DNA of 10,786 nucleotides from contig MHYW01000100.1 of NCBI GenBank assembly GCA_001828545.1, positions 1-10,786 of the forward strand, given 5' to 3'. The stretch is from Planctomycetes bacterium RIFCSPHIGHO2_12_FULL_52_36 (GTDB lineage: Bacteria; Planctomycetota; Brocadiia; Brocadiales; Bathyanammoxibiaceae). The stretch's first letter is position 1, and every line of letters begins with the position of its first letter. The position numbers and the translations under genes were made by a program. Shown one piece after another: positions 1 through 5,914 of the stretch. The notes under the pieces are model-generated. The model saw nothing but the letters and a program-made list of their open reading frames with translations, made no database searches and had not been told where the DNA came from.

Positions 1-240
1 CCAGAGGGTAAAGTAGAGTCTTTTATGCTCCGGTGTGAATCTTACCAGGATAGACTCGTCCTCAAACCGCAGTTCTTCACTGGTAATGGGTTTGATGAGT
101 TTGAAGCGATGCCCGGCACTCTTTTGTTTATCCAGGCCGGCACAACCGCAGAATAGGGAGAAAAGTAATATACCAGGGAGGAATATCCTACTGAGTGTTT
201 TGTAAACCCGTTCTCTTACTGGCAAAGAATCGGCCCTCAT
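1..240 (-). CDS. Putative lipoprotein of unknown function, N-terminal 80 residues (partial)
   Basis: On the minus strand an ATG at 240-238 opens a frame that runs off the window start. The protein begins MRADSLPVRERVYKTLSRIF, then has a hydrophobic stretch (PGILLFSLF) ending in CGC at about residues 35-37, which resembles a signal peptide with a lipidation cysteine. The mature part starts GLDKQKSAGHRFK and continues ITSEELRFEDESILVRF. I do not recognise the family; the visible part suggests an exported, membrane-anchored protein with beta-strand character. There is no Shine-Dalgarno sequence before the ATG. A promoter-like TATACT (257-252) lies 11 bases upstream, so the message may be nearly leaderless. 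The gene precedes tRNA-Asp on the complementary map but follows it in transcription direction. Confidence 0.6.
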   Translation of the reverse strand, partial: MRADSLPVRERVYKTLSRIFLPGILLFSLFCGCAGLDKQKSAGHRFKLIKPITSEELRFEDESILVRFTPEHKRLYFTLW

Positions 241-251
241 TATGAAGCCAG

Positions 252-279
252 AGTATAGCAGAGTCTCAGAAAAATGCAA
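252..279 (-). promoter_or_regulatory. Possible promoter for the minus-strand lipoprotein gene
   Basis: Read on the minus strand, TTGCAT (279-274) is followed after 16 bases by TATACT (257-252). The predicted transcript start falls near 245, about five bases before the ATG at 240. The -10 box is good and the -35 box is partial, so this is a tentative call. Confidence 0.35.
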
Positions 280-304
280 GAGAATAAAAGTAGTGAATTA
301 ATAC

Positions 305-381
305 TGGCGAGGCCGACGGGACTTGAACCCGCAACCCCCAGATCGACAGTCTGGTACTCTAACCAATTGAGCTACGGCCCC
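305..381 (-). tRNA. tRNA-Asp (anticodon GTC)
   Basis: The minus strand folds as a full cloverleaf. The acceptor stem is GGGGCCG with CGGCCTC (one G-U pair), the D arm contains AGCTCAATTGGTTAGAG, the anticodon stem CCAGA/TCTGG encloses the loop CTGTCGA, and the T arm is GCGGG-TTCAAGT-CCCGT. The anticodon GTC (complement at 345-347) reads aspartate codons. The discriminator base is G, the usual identity element for tRNA-Asp, and the terminal CCA is encoded (305-307). The gene is single, with no tRNA neighbour within 900 bases. A palindromic element begins 27 bases upstream of its 5' end. Confidence 0.96.
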
Positions 382-405
382 ACCTCTAGACTTTAAACCC
401 TTTAA

Positions 406-449
406 CCTGTAGGGGCATCCGCCTGAGGCGGACAACGTGCCCCTACTAC
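406..449. repeat. Palindromic GTAGGGGC element, copy 1 (upstream of tRNA-Asp)
   Basis: Outer arms GTAGGGGCA (409-417) and TGCCCCTAC (438-446) are perfectly complementary, and an inner perfect hairpin TCCGCC-TGA-GGCGGA sits between them. The 11-base edge CCTGTAGGGGC (406-416) recurs exactly in a second element at 1465-1475. Both copies lie a few tens of bases upstream of a tRNA on the same strand. It looks like a small non-coding interspersed palindrome (REP or MITE type). In the orientation of the tRNA it could also form a hairpin in an upstream transcript. Confidence 0.65.
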
Positions 450-749
450 TACGGTGTCTTTTACCAGTTTTGCAGTATGTTTTCAAGTGATTTATTAGTA
501 TTGGGGGGATGTCTGATTCCAGTCTGTGCGAATCTATTTTATCTCTTCATTCCACAACTACTTCGCATGTAACACTATATTTATGGGTATGGGTAGAAAT
601 GACTGACGGGCCTTGGGGGAGTTTGGGGGTGCTTTACGGTGCAGGCCCCAATATTTAGCCTCGGATTATGGGGAGTCCTGGTGGATAAATTATACATATA
701 AAGAGAAATTTACTTATTATGAGAATTGTAGAAAGCAAAAAGCTGTTTA

Positions 750-777
750 TTGACAAAATATAGTGGGGTGGTATATT
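750..777 (+). promoter_or_regulatory. Near-consensus promoter directly abutting the PLD-like gene
   Basis: TTGACA (750-755, perfect -35) and TATATT (772-777) are separated by 16 bases. Only seven bases separate the -10 box from the ATG at 785, so the expected transcript start is at or next to the A of the start codon. No Shine-Dalgarno can exist on such a message, which suggests leaderless initiation. It would be refuted by a start further upstream. Confidence 0.7.
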
Positions 778-784
778 TTACTAC

Positions 785-1339
785 ATGAATAGTGTGCTTT
801 ACAGATTAGGGGTTGTGCTGATAGTGTTATGCATGGCCCCTAGTGGTCTTGGGGGTGGGGGTTCAGGGACTCAGGTATTCTTCTCACCAGCACCGCTTAC
901 CCAGGAGAGCATACGGGACGAGATTATCAAGCGTATAAACTTATCCAGAAAATCTATAGATATTGCAATCTATGTCTTCACGGCAGGTCCTATTGCCCAG
1001 GCCCTATTAGATGCAAAGAAGAGGGGAGTAAGGATTAGGATTATTATGGACGAGAAGCAGATTAAGAGGGATACCAATGGCCACTCAGAGTACCGCTTTC
1101 TAGTTGACAATGGGTTCAATCTGAAGGTACGCAGTGGGATAAAGGGGTTTGGGATAATGCACAACAAGCTTGCCATATACGATGGCCGAGTAGTCCAGAC
1201 CGGGTCTTATAACTGGTCGGACAATGCCGAGTCCAACTCATGGGAGAACGCAGTCTTCATAGATGATGCCTCTGTGGCCCAGAAGTTCCAGGATTACTTC
1301 CAGAGGATGTGGAATTATGAGGAAGGGGACTGCCATTAG
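785..1339 (+). CDS. Secreted phospholipase-D-like (single HKD motif) nuclease-type protein
   Basis: This 184-residue protein starts with a signal peptide (about residues 1-24, hydrophobic LGVVLIVLCMA then glycine-rich GLGGGG). A single PLD-like domain follows. Motifs: VFFSP (31-35); the beta-strand/helix core SIDIAIYVFT (57-66); the catalytic HKD motif H126-x-K128-x4-D133 in HNKLAIYD; GSYNWS (140-145); and E154-N155. This single-motif form is typical of the PLDc_2/Nuc-type endonuclease group, which dimerises so that two HKD motifs make one active site. The histidine would form a covalent phospho-enzyme intermediate. Substrate cannot be read from sequence: DNA, RNA or phospholipid are all possible, and export suggests scavenging or envelope work rather than DNA repair. 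The gene is monocistronic, has its own promoter and no ribosome binding site, and ends 14 bases before the oppositely oriented tRNA-Val. Confidence 0.88.
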   Translation: MNSVLYRLGVVLIVLCMAPSGLGGGGSGTQVFFSPAPLTQESIRDEIIKRINLSRKSIDIAIYVFTAGPIAQALLDAKKRGVRIRIIMDEKQIKRDTNGHSEYRFLVDNGFNLKVRSGIKGFGIMHNKLAIYDGRVVQTGSYNWSDNAESNSWENAVFIDDASVAQKFQDYFQRMWNYEEGDCH

Positions 1340-1353
1340 GTCTTTGTGGTATA

Positions 1354-1430
1354 TGGTGGGCGATAGTGGATTTGAACCACTGACCTCTTGCTTGTAAGGC
1401 AAGCGCTCTAGCCAACTGAGCTAATCGCCC
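1354..1430 (-). tRNA. tRNA-Val (anticodon TAC)
   Basis: The minus strand gives a complete cloverleaf. The acceptor stem is GGGCGAT with ATCGCCC, the D arm contains AGCTCAGTTGGCTAGAG, the anticodon stem CTTGC/GCAAG encloses the loop CTTACAA, and the T arm is GTGG-TTCAAAT-CCAC. The anticodon TAC (complement at 1394-1396) reads GTA and probably other valine codons by wobble. The discriminator is A and CCA is encoded (1354-1356). It lies tail-to-tail with the PLD-like gene. A palindromic element begins 37 bases upstream of its 5' end. Confidence 0.96.
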
Positions 1431-1464
1431 TGCTGGAGTATTTTTACCAATCTCATGGGGTTAC

Positions 1465-1494
1465 CCTGTAGGGGCGGGGTTACCCCGCCCCTAC
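1465..1494. repeat. Palindromic GTAGGGGC element, copy 2 (upstream of tRNA-Val)
   Basis: GTAGGGGCGGGGT (1468-1480) and ACCCCGCCCCTAC (1482-1494) form a perfect 13-base inverted repeat around one base. The left edge CCTGTAGGGGC is identical to copy 1 at 406-416. The internal GGGGTTACCC (1476-1485) also occurs just before it at 1457-1466, a short direct repeat. In either direction it would form a very stable hairpin. No T-run follows, so it is not a classical intrinsic terminator. Confidence 0.75.
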
Positions 1495-1565
1495 CTGCTG
1501 TGGGAAGTATACATTCTGATATCCGTACTGTCAACTACATTGAGGTGGACTTCAGTGGTTAGGAG

Positions 1566-1594
1566 TTGACATATAACTTTATGGTTGCTATAGT
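1566..1594 (+). promoter_or_regulatory. Strong promoter of the htpX-like / RAM operon
   Basis: TTGACA (1566-1571) and TATAGT (1589-1594) are separated by exactly 17 bases. The predicted start near 1601 gives a leader of about 49 bases with a ribosome binding site GGGGTGAG (1636-1643) before the ATG at 1650. The promoter lies inside a longer open frame that begins at 1566, which argues against using that upstream start. Confidence 0.75.
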
Positions 1595-1649
1595 GAAGAA
1601 AAACGAAAAGGGGAGTCTCTGTCATTACAACAAACGGGGTGAGAAAAAA

Positions 1650-2630
1650 ATGTGGCTGACATTTAGGCTGTATCTTCTTATGACTTTGATGTTTGGAATG
1701 GTCTATGGCATCGTAATCGGGGCGGCCTATGCCATAGGGCTGGAAAACTTCGTAGCTTATGGGGCCATTGCCGTAATAATGCTTCTGGTACAGTACCTCC
1801 TCGGCCCGAAGATGGTAGAGATGTCTATGGGGGTACGGTATGTCTCTGAGTCCGAATGCCCTGAACTGCACAGGACGGTAGAGGAACTAGCCGATGCCGC
1901 AGGGATACACAAACCCAGGGTGGGGATTGCCAGTATACCTATACCCAATGCCTTTGCCTTTGGTAGGTGGGGAGGAGACGGAAGGGTTTGCGTGACGGAG
2001 TCTATCATCAGACTCCTCTCTCCCAAAGAGCTTAGGGCAGTCCTGGGGCATGAGATATCTCACCTTAAGCACAGGGACGTGGCTGTAATAACCATGCTTT
2101 CGTTGGTGCCTATGGTCCTATGGTACATAGCCTGGCACTTCATGTTCATGCCCAGGGGCAGGGATAGGGGGGGTAACCAGGCCGTCATAATTGGCATTGT
2201 TGCCTTTGTCCTTTACTTTGTCACGAATCTCCTGGTGCTCTACGGTTCCAGGATAAGGGAATACTATGCGGATTTAGGTAGTGTGAAATTAGGAAATACG
2301 CCCCACGATATGGCCACTGCCCTGTACAAACTCGTATACGGCAGTGCCAAAATGCCTAAGGAGGCACTACATGAATGTGAGGGCTACAAGGCCTTCTTTG
2401 CTAACGACCCCTCCAGGGCCAGGAGTGAGATAAAAGACCTGAGACAGCTTGATGCTGACATGAGTGGCAGCATTGATGCCAAGGAGCTTGAGGCCTTAAG
2501 GACCGGAAGGGTAAAGGTGGGTCTTGGCGATAGGCTTTTAGAGATATTTGGTACCCATCCCAATATGCTCAAGAGGATAGGGTACCTGTCCAGGCTTGGC
2601 CCCGTGTATACGGAGAGACGGGGGGCATAG
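1650..2630 (+). CDS. htpX: M48-family membrane zinc metalloprotease (HtpX-like) with an EF-hand loop
   Basis: This 326-residue integral membrane protease is probably involved in turnover of misfolded membrane proteins, as HtpX does in the bacterial inner membrane. Two membrane segments (about 9-30 and 33-52) precede the catalytic region. The zinc motif is H134-E135-x-x-H138 in GHEISHLKHRD, and a third ligand is likely E204 in RIREYYAD. Two more hydrophobic segments (about 147-165, 178-199) lie between them. The C-terminus has the family motif GTHPNMLKRI (301-310). Unusually, residues 268-279 (DADMSGSIDAKE) form a complete EF-hand calcium-loop pattern: D268, D270, S272, D276 and E279 at positions 1, 3, 5, 9 and 12. 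I chose ATG 1650 because it has a ribosome binding site six bases upstream and starts at the usual short N-terminus. The longer frame from 1566 reads through the promoter. The next gene starts 16 bases after the stop. Confidence 0.9.
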   Translation: MWLTFRLYLLMTLMFGMVYGIVIGAAYAIGLENFVAYGAIAVIMLLVQYLLGPKMVEMSMGVRYVSESECPELHRTVEELADAAGIHKPRVGIASIPIPNAFAFGRWGGDGRVCVTESIIRLLSPKELRAVLGHEISHLKHRDVAVITMLSLVPMVLWYIAWHFMFMPRGRDRGGNQAVIIGIVAFVLYFVTNLLVLYGSRIREYYADLGSVKLGNTPHDMATALYKLVYGSAKMPKEALHECEGYKAFFANDPSRARSEIKDLRQLDADMSGSIDAKELEALRTGRVKVGLGDRLLEIFGTHPNMLKRIGYLSRLGPVYTERRGA

Positions 2631-2646
2631 AGGGAGGCAATGCCAG

Positions 2647-2883
2647 ATGGCTGTCAAGGCCTACATCCTGGTTGACATAACCACAGGGGTAAAGACCCAG
2701 GAAATACTGGACAAGTTAAATTCTATTGCCGGGGTAAAGACTGCCGAGGCAGTCTCTGGCCCGCATGACATCGTTGTGGTGGTTGAGACGGCAGACCTAA
2801 AAAGCCTTGGCAATCTGGTCCTCTCCAGGGTTAGAACTATCACGGGGGTTACAAAGACTATCACGTGCTGTTGCGTACAGTAG
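2647..2883 (+). CDS. Stand-alone Lrp/AsnC ligand-binding (RAM) domain protein
   Basis: This 78-residue protein matches the C-terminal effector-binding domain of Lrp/AsnC regulators without any helix-turn-helix: MAVKAYILVDIT (strand), a helix VKTQEILDKLNSI, AGVKTAEAVSGPHDIVVVVE, a helix DLKSLGNLVLSRV, then ITGVTKTITC. The G-x-x-D pattern in SGPHDIVV is characteristic of the family. Such free-standing domains oligomerise and bind small molecules, often amino acids. They may modulate full-length Lrp proteins or act on other partners; the ligand here is unknown. The C-terminus CCCVQ has three adjacent cysteines, which is uncommon and could bind metal or form disulfides. ATG 2647 is chosen for the upstream GGGAGG (2632-2637); an earlier in-frame start at 2596 would overlap the protease gene. 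The 16-base gap indicates cotranscription with the protease. Confidence 0.85.
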   Translation: MAVKAYILVDITTGVKTQEILDKLNSIAGVKTAEAVSGPHDIVVVVETADLKSLGNLVLSRVRTITGVTKTITCCCVQ

Positions 2884-2960
2884 CTCCGACCTTTTAAGTG
2901 AGGAATCGTTCTCTGTACCTTTGGCTAGATGGGATATTGAAAACGGTTCATAGAATAGAT

Positions 2961-3752
2961 ATGAATAGAAGACTCCTACAAGGCGGATTAGTCCTTTTTT
3001 GCCTCTTTGCCCTCCCGTTCGGGTGCAAGAAGGATAAGGCGGACAGGGCCAAGGAAGAGCTCAAGGTAGAGAGGAAGAAGCGGGAGGAAAGCTCTGAGAA
3101 GTATAAAGAGGTACTACAGTCCCTTGCAGAAGAGAAAAAACGGGCAGAAAACCTGGAGAGGGTGTTAATGGAGCTGGGGGAGCGACTGGAAAAACAGGGT
3201 AAACCACTCCCTGCAGAGGTTGGCAAACTCAGGGCTAAGGAGAAGGAGAAGCAAAAAGAAGAAGCCCACGAAAAAGGCGTAGAGAAGTTATTAGAACTGG
3301 GGGATCAATTCTACTCCAGGGGTAATTACCCTGCCGCCAGAGAGGTCTATTCCTCGGTCCTGGAATTGGGGGCCAGTGACCCCACGGTGTACATGAGGCT
3401 GGGCAAATGCTGCATAGAGGCTAAAGAATATGACAAGGCCATTTCCTTTTTAGAAAATGCAGTGGCCCAATTAAAGGAAAAGGGGACGCAAGAGCATCTT
3501 TGTTCACTGTATAACAATCTTGGATGGCTCTACACCGAGAAGAAGAAGTTCAAAGAGGCCGAGAAGACCTATCTGGAGGCCGTAAAACTTGACCCTAAAC
3601 ATGCCAATGCCTATTATAATTTGGGATTACTCTATGACTTGCATCTAAAAGATGAACTGGGGGCCATTGAATGCTTTGAGAGGTACATAGAGTTAAAGGG
3701 GGAGAGGTCCTCCTCTGTAAAGAAGAGACTTGCGGAAATAAGGCAGAGGTAA
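2961..3752 (+). CDS. Coiled-coil and TPR repeat protein, probable lipoprotein
   Basis: With ATG 2961 the product is 263 residues: a signal peptide (MNRRLLQGGLVLFCLFALPFG) ending at a cysteine (residue 22, FGC-KK) that looks like a lipid attachment site. A long charged segment of about residues 24-110, rich in K/E/R with heptad character (coiled coil), follows. Four TPR units come next, starting roughly at GVEKLLELGDQFYSRGNY, TVYMRLGKCCIEAKEY, EHLCSLYNNLGWLYTEKK and ANAYYNLGLLYDLHLK. Such proteins scaffold envelope complexes; the partner is unknown. A GTG at 2898 would add 21 residues but has no ribosome binding site and would bury the signal peptide, so I prefer 2961. That start also lacks a clear Shine-Dalgarno, although TAGAAT (2951-2956) just upstream resembles a -10 box. 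It follows the RAM gene by 77 bases, so it may have its own promoter. Confidence 0.85.
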   Translation: MNRRLLQGGLVLFCLFALPFGCKKDKADRAKEELKVERKKREESSEKYKEVLQSLAEEKKRAENLERVLMELGERLEKQGKPLPAEVGKLRAKEKEKQKEEAHEKGVEKLLELGDQFYSRGNYPAAREVYSSVLELGASDPTVYMRLGKCCIEAKEYDKAISFLENAVAQLKEKGTQEHLCSLYNNLGWLYTEKKKFKEAEKTYLEAVKLDPKHANAYYNLGLLYDLHLKDELGAIECFERYIELKGERSSSVKKRLAEIRQR

Positions 3753-3753
3753 G

Positions 3754-3776
3754 GGAGAAATCTCTTGACTTTCTCC
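3754..3776 (+). terminator. Weak hairpin after the TPR gene
   Basis: GGAGAAA (3754-3760) and TTTCTCC (3770-3776) can pair around nine bases, immediately after the TPR stop codon. There is no run of T after the stem, so it is at best a weak terminator or an mRNA 3'-end stabiliser before the promoter of the small-protein genes. Confidence 0.3.
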
Positions 3777-3781
3777 ATTAA

Positions 3782-3811
3782 TTGTGTAAATAAGTAACCT
3801 GAGAGTATACT
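3782..3811 (+). promoter_or_regulatory. Probable promoter of the two small membrane protein genes
   Basis: TTGTGT (3782-3787) and TATACT (3806-3811) are 18 bases apart. The expected start near 3818 leaves a short leader that carries AAAGGAGGG. An alternative -35, TTGACT (3765-3770), has only a poor -10 at the right distance. Confidence 0.5.
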
Positions 3812-3849
3812 GGGGGCACGAAGGGATGAAAGGAGGGTAAGCGAGGAAG

Positions 3850-3999
3850 ATGGAGTTTGCTGATGTAATCTATTGGGTACTAGCTGCGGCCGAAGGGAAA
3901 AAGATGCCGCCGTTGATACCTCATGTTTATGTAATCCCCATTGTTTTTATTATTGGAGTGGGAGTAGGTTATTGGTACCGTGGGAAGAAGACCGGATAA
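3850..3999 (+). CDS. Small single-pass membrane protein, 49 residues, YWYR motif (first of a pair)
   Basis: The reading frame encodes 49 residues. The N-terminal part (MEFADVIYWVLAAAEGKK) is amphipathic. A hydrophobic membrane segment follows (about 24-40, VYVIPIVFIIGVGVG), then YWYR and a basic tail GKKTG. The tail predicts an N-out/C-in single-pass topology. The ribosome binding site AGGAGG (3831-3836) is strong but 13 bases away; a nearer GAGG (3843-3846) may help. Evidence that it is real: the SD-plus-start arrangement, the protein-like translation, and a related gene directly downstream sharing an identical upstream 12-mer GAAAGGAGGGTA and the YWYR end. I do not recognise the family and give no function. 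A longer frame overlapping both small genes in another phase (3873-4061) is probably a shadow. Confidence 0.7.
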   Translation: MEFADVIYWVLAAAEGKKMPPLIPHVYVIPIVFIIGVGVGYWYRGKKTG

Positions 4000-4048
4000 T
4001 AATTACCCAATTTGTTGAATTTTCTGGGAGAAGAAAGGAGGGTATACA

Positions 4049-4204
4049 ATGGATTTTCTAAGTCCAGATAGCCTTGCGTGGTTTCTTACTGAGGCAGCGC
4101 CTGCCAAGAAGGGTTTCTTGAGCGGGAAGGTTATTATTATAGTCGTAGGGTTGTTGCTTGTAGTAGGCGGAATCTACTGGTACCGTAGTCGTGGTGCGAA
4201 GTAG
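4049..4204 (+). CDS. Small single-pass membrane protein, 51 residues, YWYR motif (second of a pair)
   Basis: The frame encodes 51 residues. It begins MDFLSPDSLAWFLTEAAPAK, continues KGFLSGK, has a strongly hydrophobic segment (about 28-43, VIIIVVGLLLVVGG) and ends IYWYRSRGAK. AGGAGG (4036-4041) sits seven bases before the ATG, an ideal spacing. Compared with the upstream gene, it keeps M-[ED]-F at the start, a W-x-L-x-x-A patch, a KK pair before the membrane segment, YWYR right after it, and a basic end. The codons for YWYR differ at one base only (TATTGGTACCGT versus TACTGGTACCGT). This indicates tandem duplication followed by divergence. The 49-base gap suggests one transcript. Its function is unknown. 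Confidence 0.75.
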   Translation: MDFLSPDSLAWFLTEAAPAKKGFLSGKVIIIVVGLLLVVGGIYWYRSRGAK

Positions 4205-4241
4205 TTAACCGCTTGTTTCTTCAATTCACTCTGGAGGGGCT

Positions 4242-4265
4242 AAGGGCAAAGAAATTTTTACCCTT
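4242..4265. terminator. Hairpin between converging genes, weak
   Basis: AAGGGCAAA (4242-4250) and TTTACCCTT (4257-4265) pair over nine positions, one being a G-U on the minus-strand RNA and a C-A mismatch on the plus-strand RNA. It sits between the second small gene and the 3' end of the radical SAM gene, where a two-way terminator would be expected. Neither side has a proper T-run, so confidence is low. Confidence 0.3.
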
Positions 4266-5914
4266 TAGTCTGCACACTTTACCACTTCGGTAACCTCCCG
4301 GGACGCGGCAATCTTCTTTAGTTCCACCCTTGCCTTCTCCAGAGTGCCGAAGAAGTCTTCCCTTGCAAAGTCTTGTCTCCACTTCTCCAGTATAATCCTA
4401 CCCCCCAATCTTAGCCGCAGGTTCCTGAATTTCCTCCAACTCTGGCGCCTGGCATGTGCAAGACTCTTTTTAAGGCGGGTGCCCAGGGGCATCCTGCTGC
4501 CTCTTAATAACCCCCCAAAGAATTTGCCCAGAAACCGTATTCCCACTTCCAAAGGATAAAGGGGTACCTGGTAGAGGAGTCTAGGGAACATCCACAAGTT
4601 GTAAAATCTCTTCACAATCCCCTCCGTCTGGGACATAAAATCCCTGGGGTCTATGTCTGAATCAGGTTCAAAACACAACCAGTTCCCGTCATACTTGTTG
4701 TAATTCACAAGGCTTATGGGATAAAGCCTGTTCTCCTCCTTTAATTTCTTTTCCAGCCCCGTCCCTGGTAGTGGGACGGGTTTTACTATCTGGACGGTGT
4801 CAATATCGTTTCTCTTGATGAACTGCCAGAACCTCTCTACCCTTTCCGATATAGACATGTTTAGCTTACACCTGGAATCCTTAAAGGTAGGATAACCCAG
4901 TATGAACATGCCGTGGATGTAAAAACCGTGTCTCTTGAGGGTCTGTGTATATTCATCCAGTTTCTTTAGATTGAGCCCCTTCTTCATGTTCTTCAGGTCT
5001 TCTTCAATGGGAGACTCGTAGCCTATGCAAAGTAGCTCTACGCCCGCCTCCCTCATAAGCTCCAGGAGTTCCTCGTCCCTGGCCACGTCCGCCCTGACCT
5101 GTACGGCGAAACGCAGTCTCTCTCCCGTCTTTCGTTTATATTCTGTAATCATCTTGCAGAGTTCGGCCGTGCTATCCCTCTCCTGGGCGAAGTTATCGTC
5201 CGTGACGAAGAAATTCTTGTAGCCATTCTCTGCGGACCTTACTATCTCCTCCATGACGTAACCCGGGGAGCTACTCCTGGTGTGGCCGAGGTGCTGGCTG
5301 ACGGCGCAGAACTCACAGACAAAGTTGCACCCCCTGGTCCTCCCTAGAGGGATGAGCGTTATGCGGGTCTTCTGGTCCCTTATCAGGCTAAAGTCGGGGT
5401 AGGGGAGGCGGTCAAGGTCGGAGATCTGGATGGGTGCCCTCCTTTGTGTATACACAATCTTGCTTCCCTTCTCAAAGGATATCCCTGAGACGGTTGAGAG
5501 TTCCTTTCCAGAAGAAATAGCCCTTACTACTTCAGGGAGGATATGTTCTCCCTCTCCCATGACTACCACGTCTACACCAGAGGATAGGGCCTCCTCCACA
5601 CAGGCATTAATATGGTTCCCCCCCGCTATCGTAGGAACCCCCAGGTCTTGATAAACAGAGGCCACCTCATAGAGCCTGGGTATAGTAGAAGTAAGTCCCC
5701 CATAAAGGCCCACCACGTCTGCTGGACGCTCCTTCTGAATAAGCCCATGGTCCAGTGGGCCGGTAAAGTTATTCTCGTCTATTATTTCTACCTTGAATCC
5801 CTCCACGGAGGTAACTGTGGTCGCCACGCCCACAGCACCCCTGGGAGGCATTTTTATCCTGCTGTAGACGTTGAAGTAGGGAAATTTTGGTATTACTAAT
5901 CTAAAGAGCTTCAT
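4265..5914 (-). CDS. B12-binding-domain radical SAM enzyme
   Basis: This 549-residue protein has an N-terminal cobalamin-binding-like domain (about 1-150). There VVGLYGGLTSTIPRLYEVA, GVPTIAGGNHI and DVVVMGEGE match the Rossmann-like fold seen in such enzymes. The radical SAM core has the [4Fe-4S] ligands C196-x3-C200-x2-C203 in RGCNFVCEFCAV, which donate an electron to SAM to make the 5'-deoxyadenosyl radical. TDDNF (238-242), RADV, GVELLCIGYES and HGMFILGYP are further core motifs. The C-terminal about 130 residues are rich in arginine and leucine and poorly conserved. This class performs methylations or ring rearrangements on unactivated carbons in lipids, pigments and antibiotics; the substrate cannot be assigned. 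ATG 5914 is preferred over GTG 5923: GGGAGG (5930-5925) is ten bases upstream of the ATG but would touch the GTG. It converges with the small-protein genes and diverges from the pyrophosphatase. Confidence 0.88.
   Translation of the reverse strand: MKLFRLVIPKFPYFNVYSRIKMPPRGAVGVATTVTSVEGFKVEIIDENNFTGPLDHGLIQKERPADVVGLYGGLTSTIPRLYEVASVYQDLGVPTIAGGNHINACVEEALSSGVDVVVMGEGEHILPEVVRAISSGKELSTVSGISFEKGSKIVYTQRRAPIQISDLDRLPYPDFSLIRDQKTRITLIPLGRTRGCNFVCEFCAVSQHLGHTRSSSPGYVMEEIVRSAENGYKNFFVTDDNFAQERDSTAELCKMITEYKRKTGERLRFAVQVRADVARDEELLELMREAGVELLCIGYESPIEEDLKNMKKGLNLKKLDEYTQTLKRHGFYIHGMFILGYPTFKDSRCKLNMSISERVERFWQFIKRNDIDTVQIVKPVPLPGTGLEKKLKEENRLYPISLVNYNKYDGNWLCFEPDSDIDPRDFMSQTEGIVKRFYNLWMFPRLLYQVPLYPLEVGIRFLGKFFGGLLRGSRMPLGTRLKKSLAHARRQSWRKFRNLRLRLGGRIILEKWRQDFAREDFFGTLEKARVELKKIAASREVTEVVKCAD

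Larger units (their letters stand above)
382..784. other. Gene-free stretch between tRNA-Asp and the PLD-like gene
   Basis: I find no convincing coding frame here: stops are frequent in all frames and no ATG has a ribosome binding site followed by a protein-like translation. The stretch holds the palindromic element at 406-449, a G-rich patch at 609-640 (GGGCCTTGGGGGAGTTTGGGGG), an A/T-rich patch from about 686, and the promoter at 750-777. A six-base GGGCCT/AGGCCC pair around 609-650 is too weak to call a structure. Confidence 0.5.

Noticed and set aside
298..486. Minus-strand open frame of 62 codons over tRNA-Asp
   Set aside because: It reads through the tRNA gene and the palindromic element and has no protein-like composition.
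1566..1649. Longer N-terminus for the HtpX-like protease starting at TTG 1566
   Set aside because: The first codons are the -35 box of a strong promoter; ATG 1650 has a good ribosome binding site and gives the family's normal N-terminus.
3873..4061. 62-codon plus-strand frame across both small genes
   Set aside because: It is in another phase, has no ribosome binding site and a low-quality translation; the two SD-led frames with related products explain the region better.
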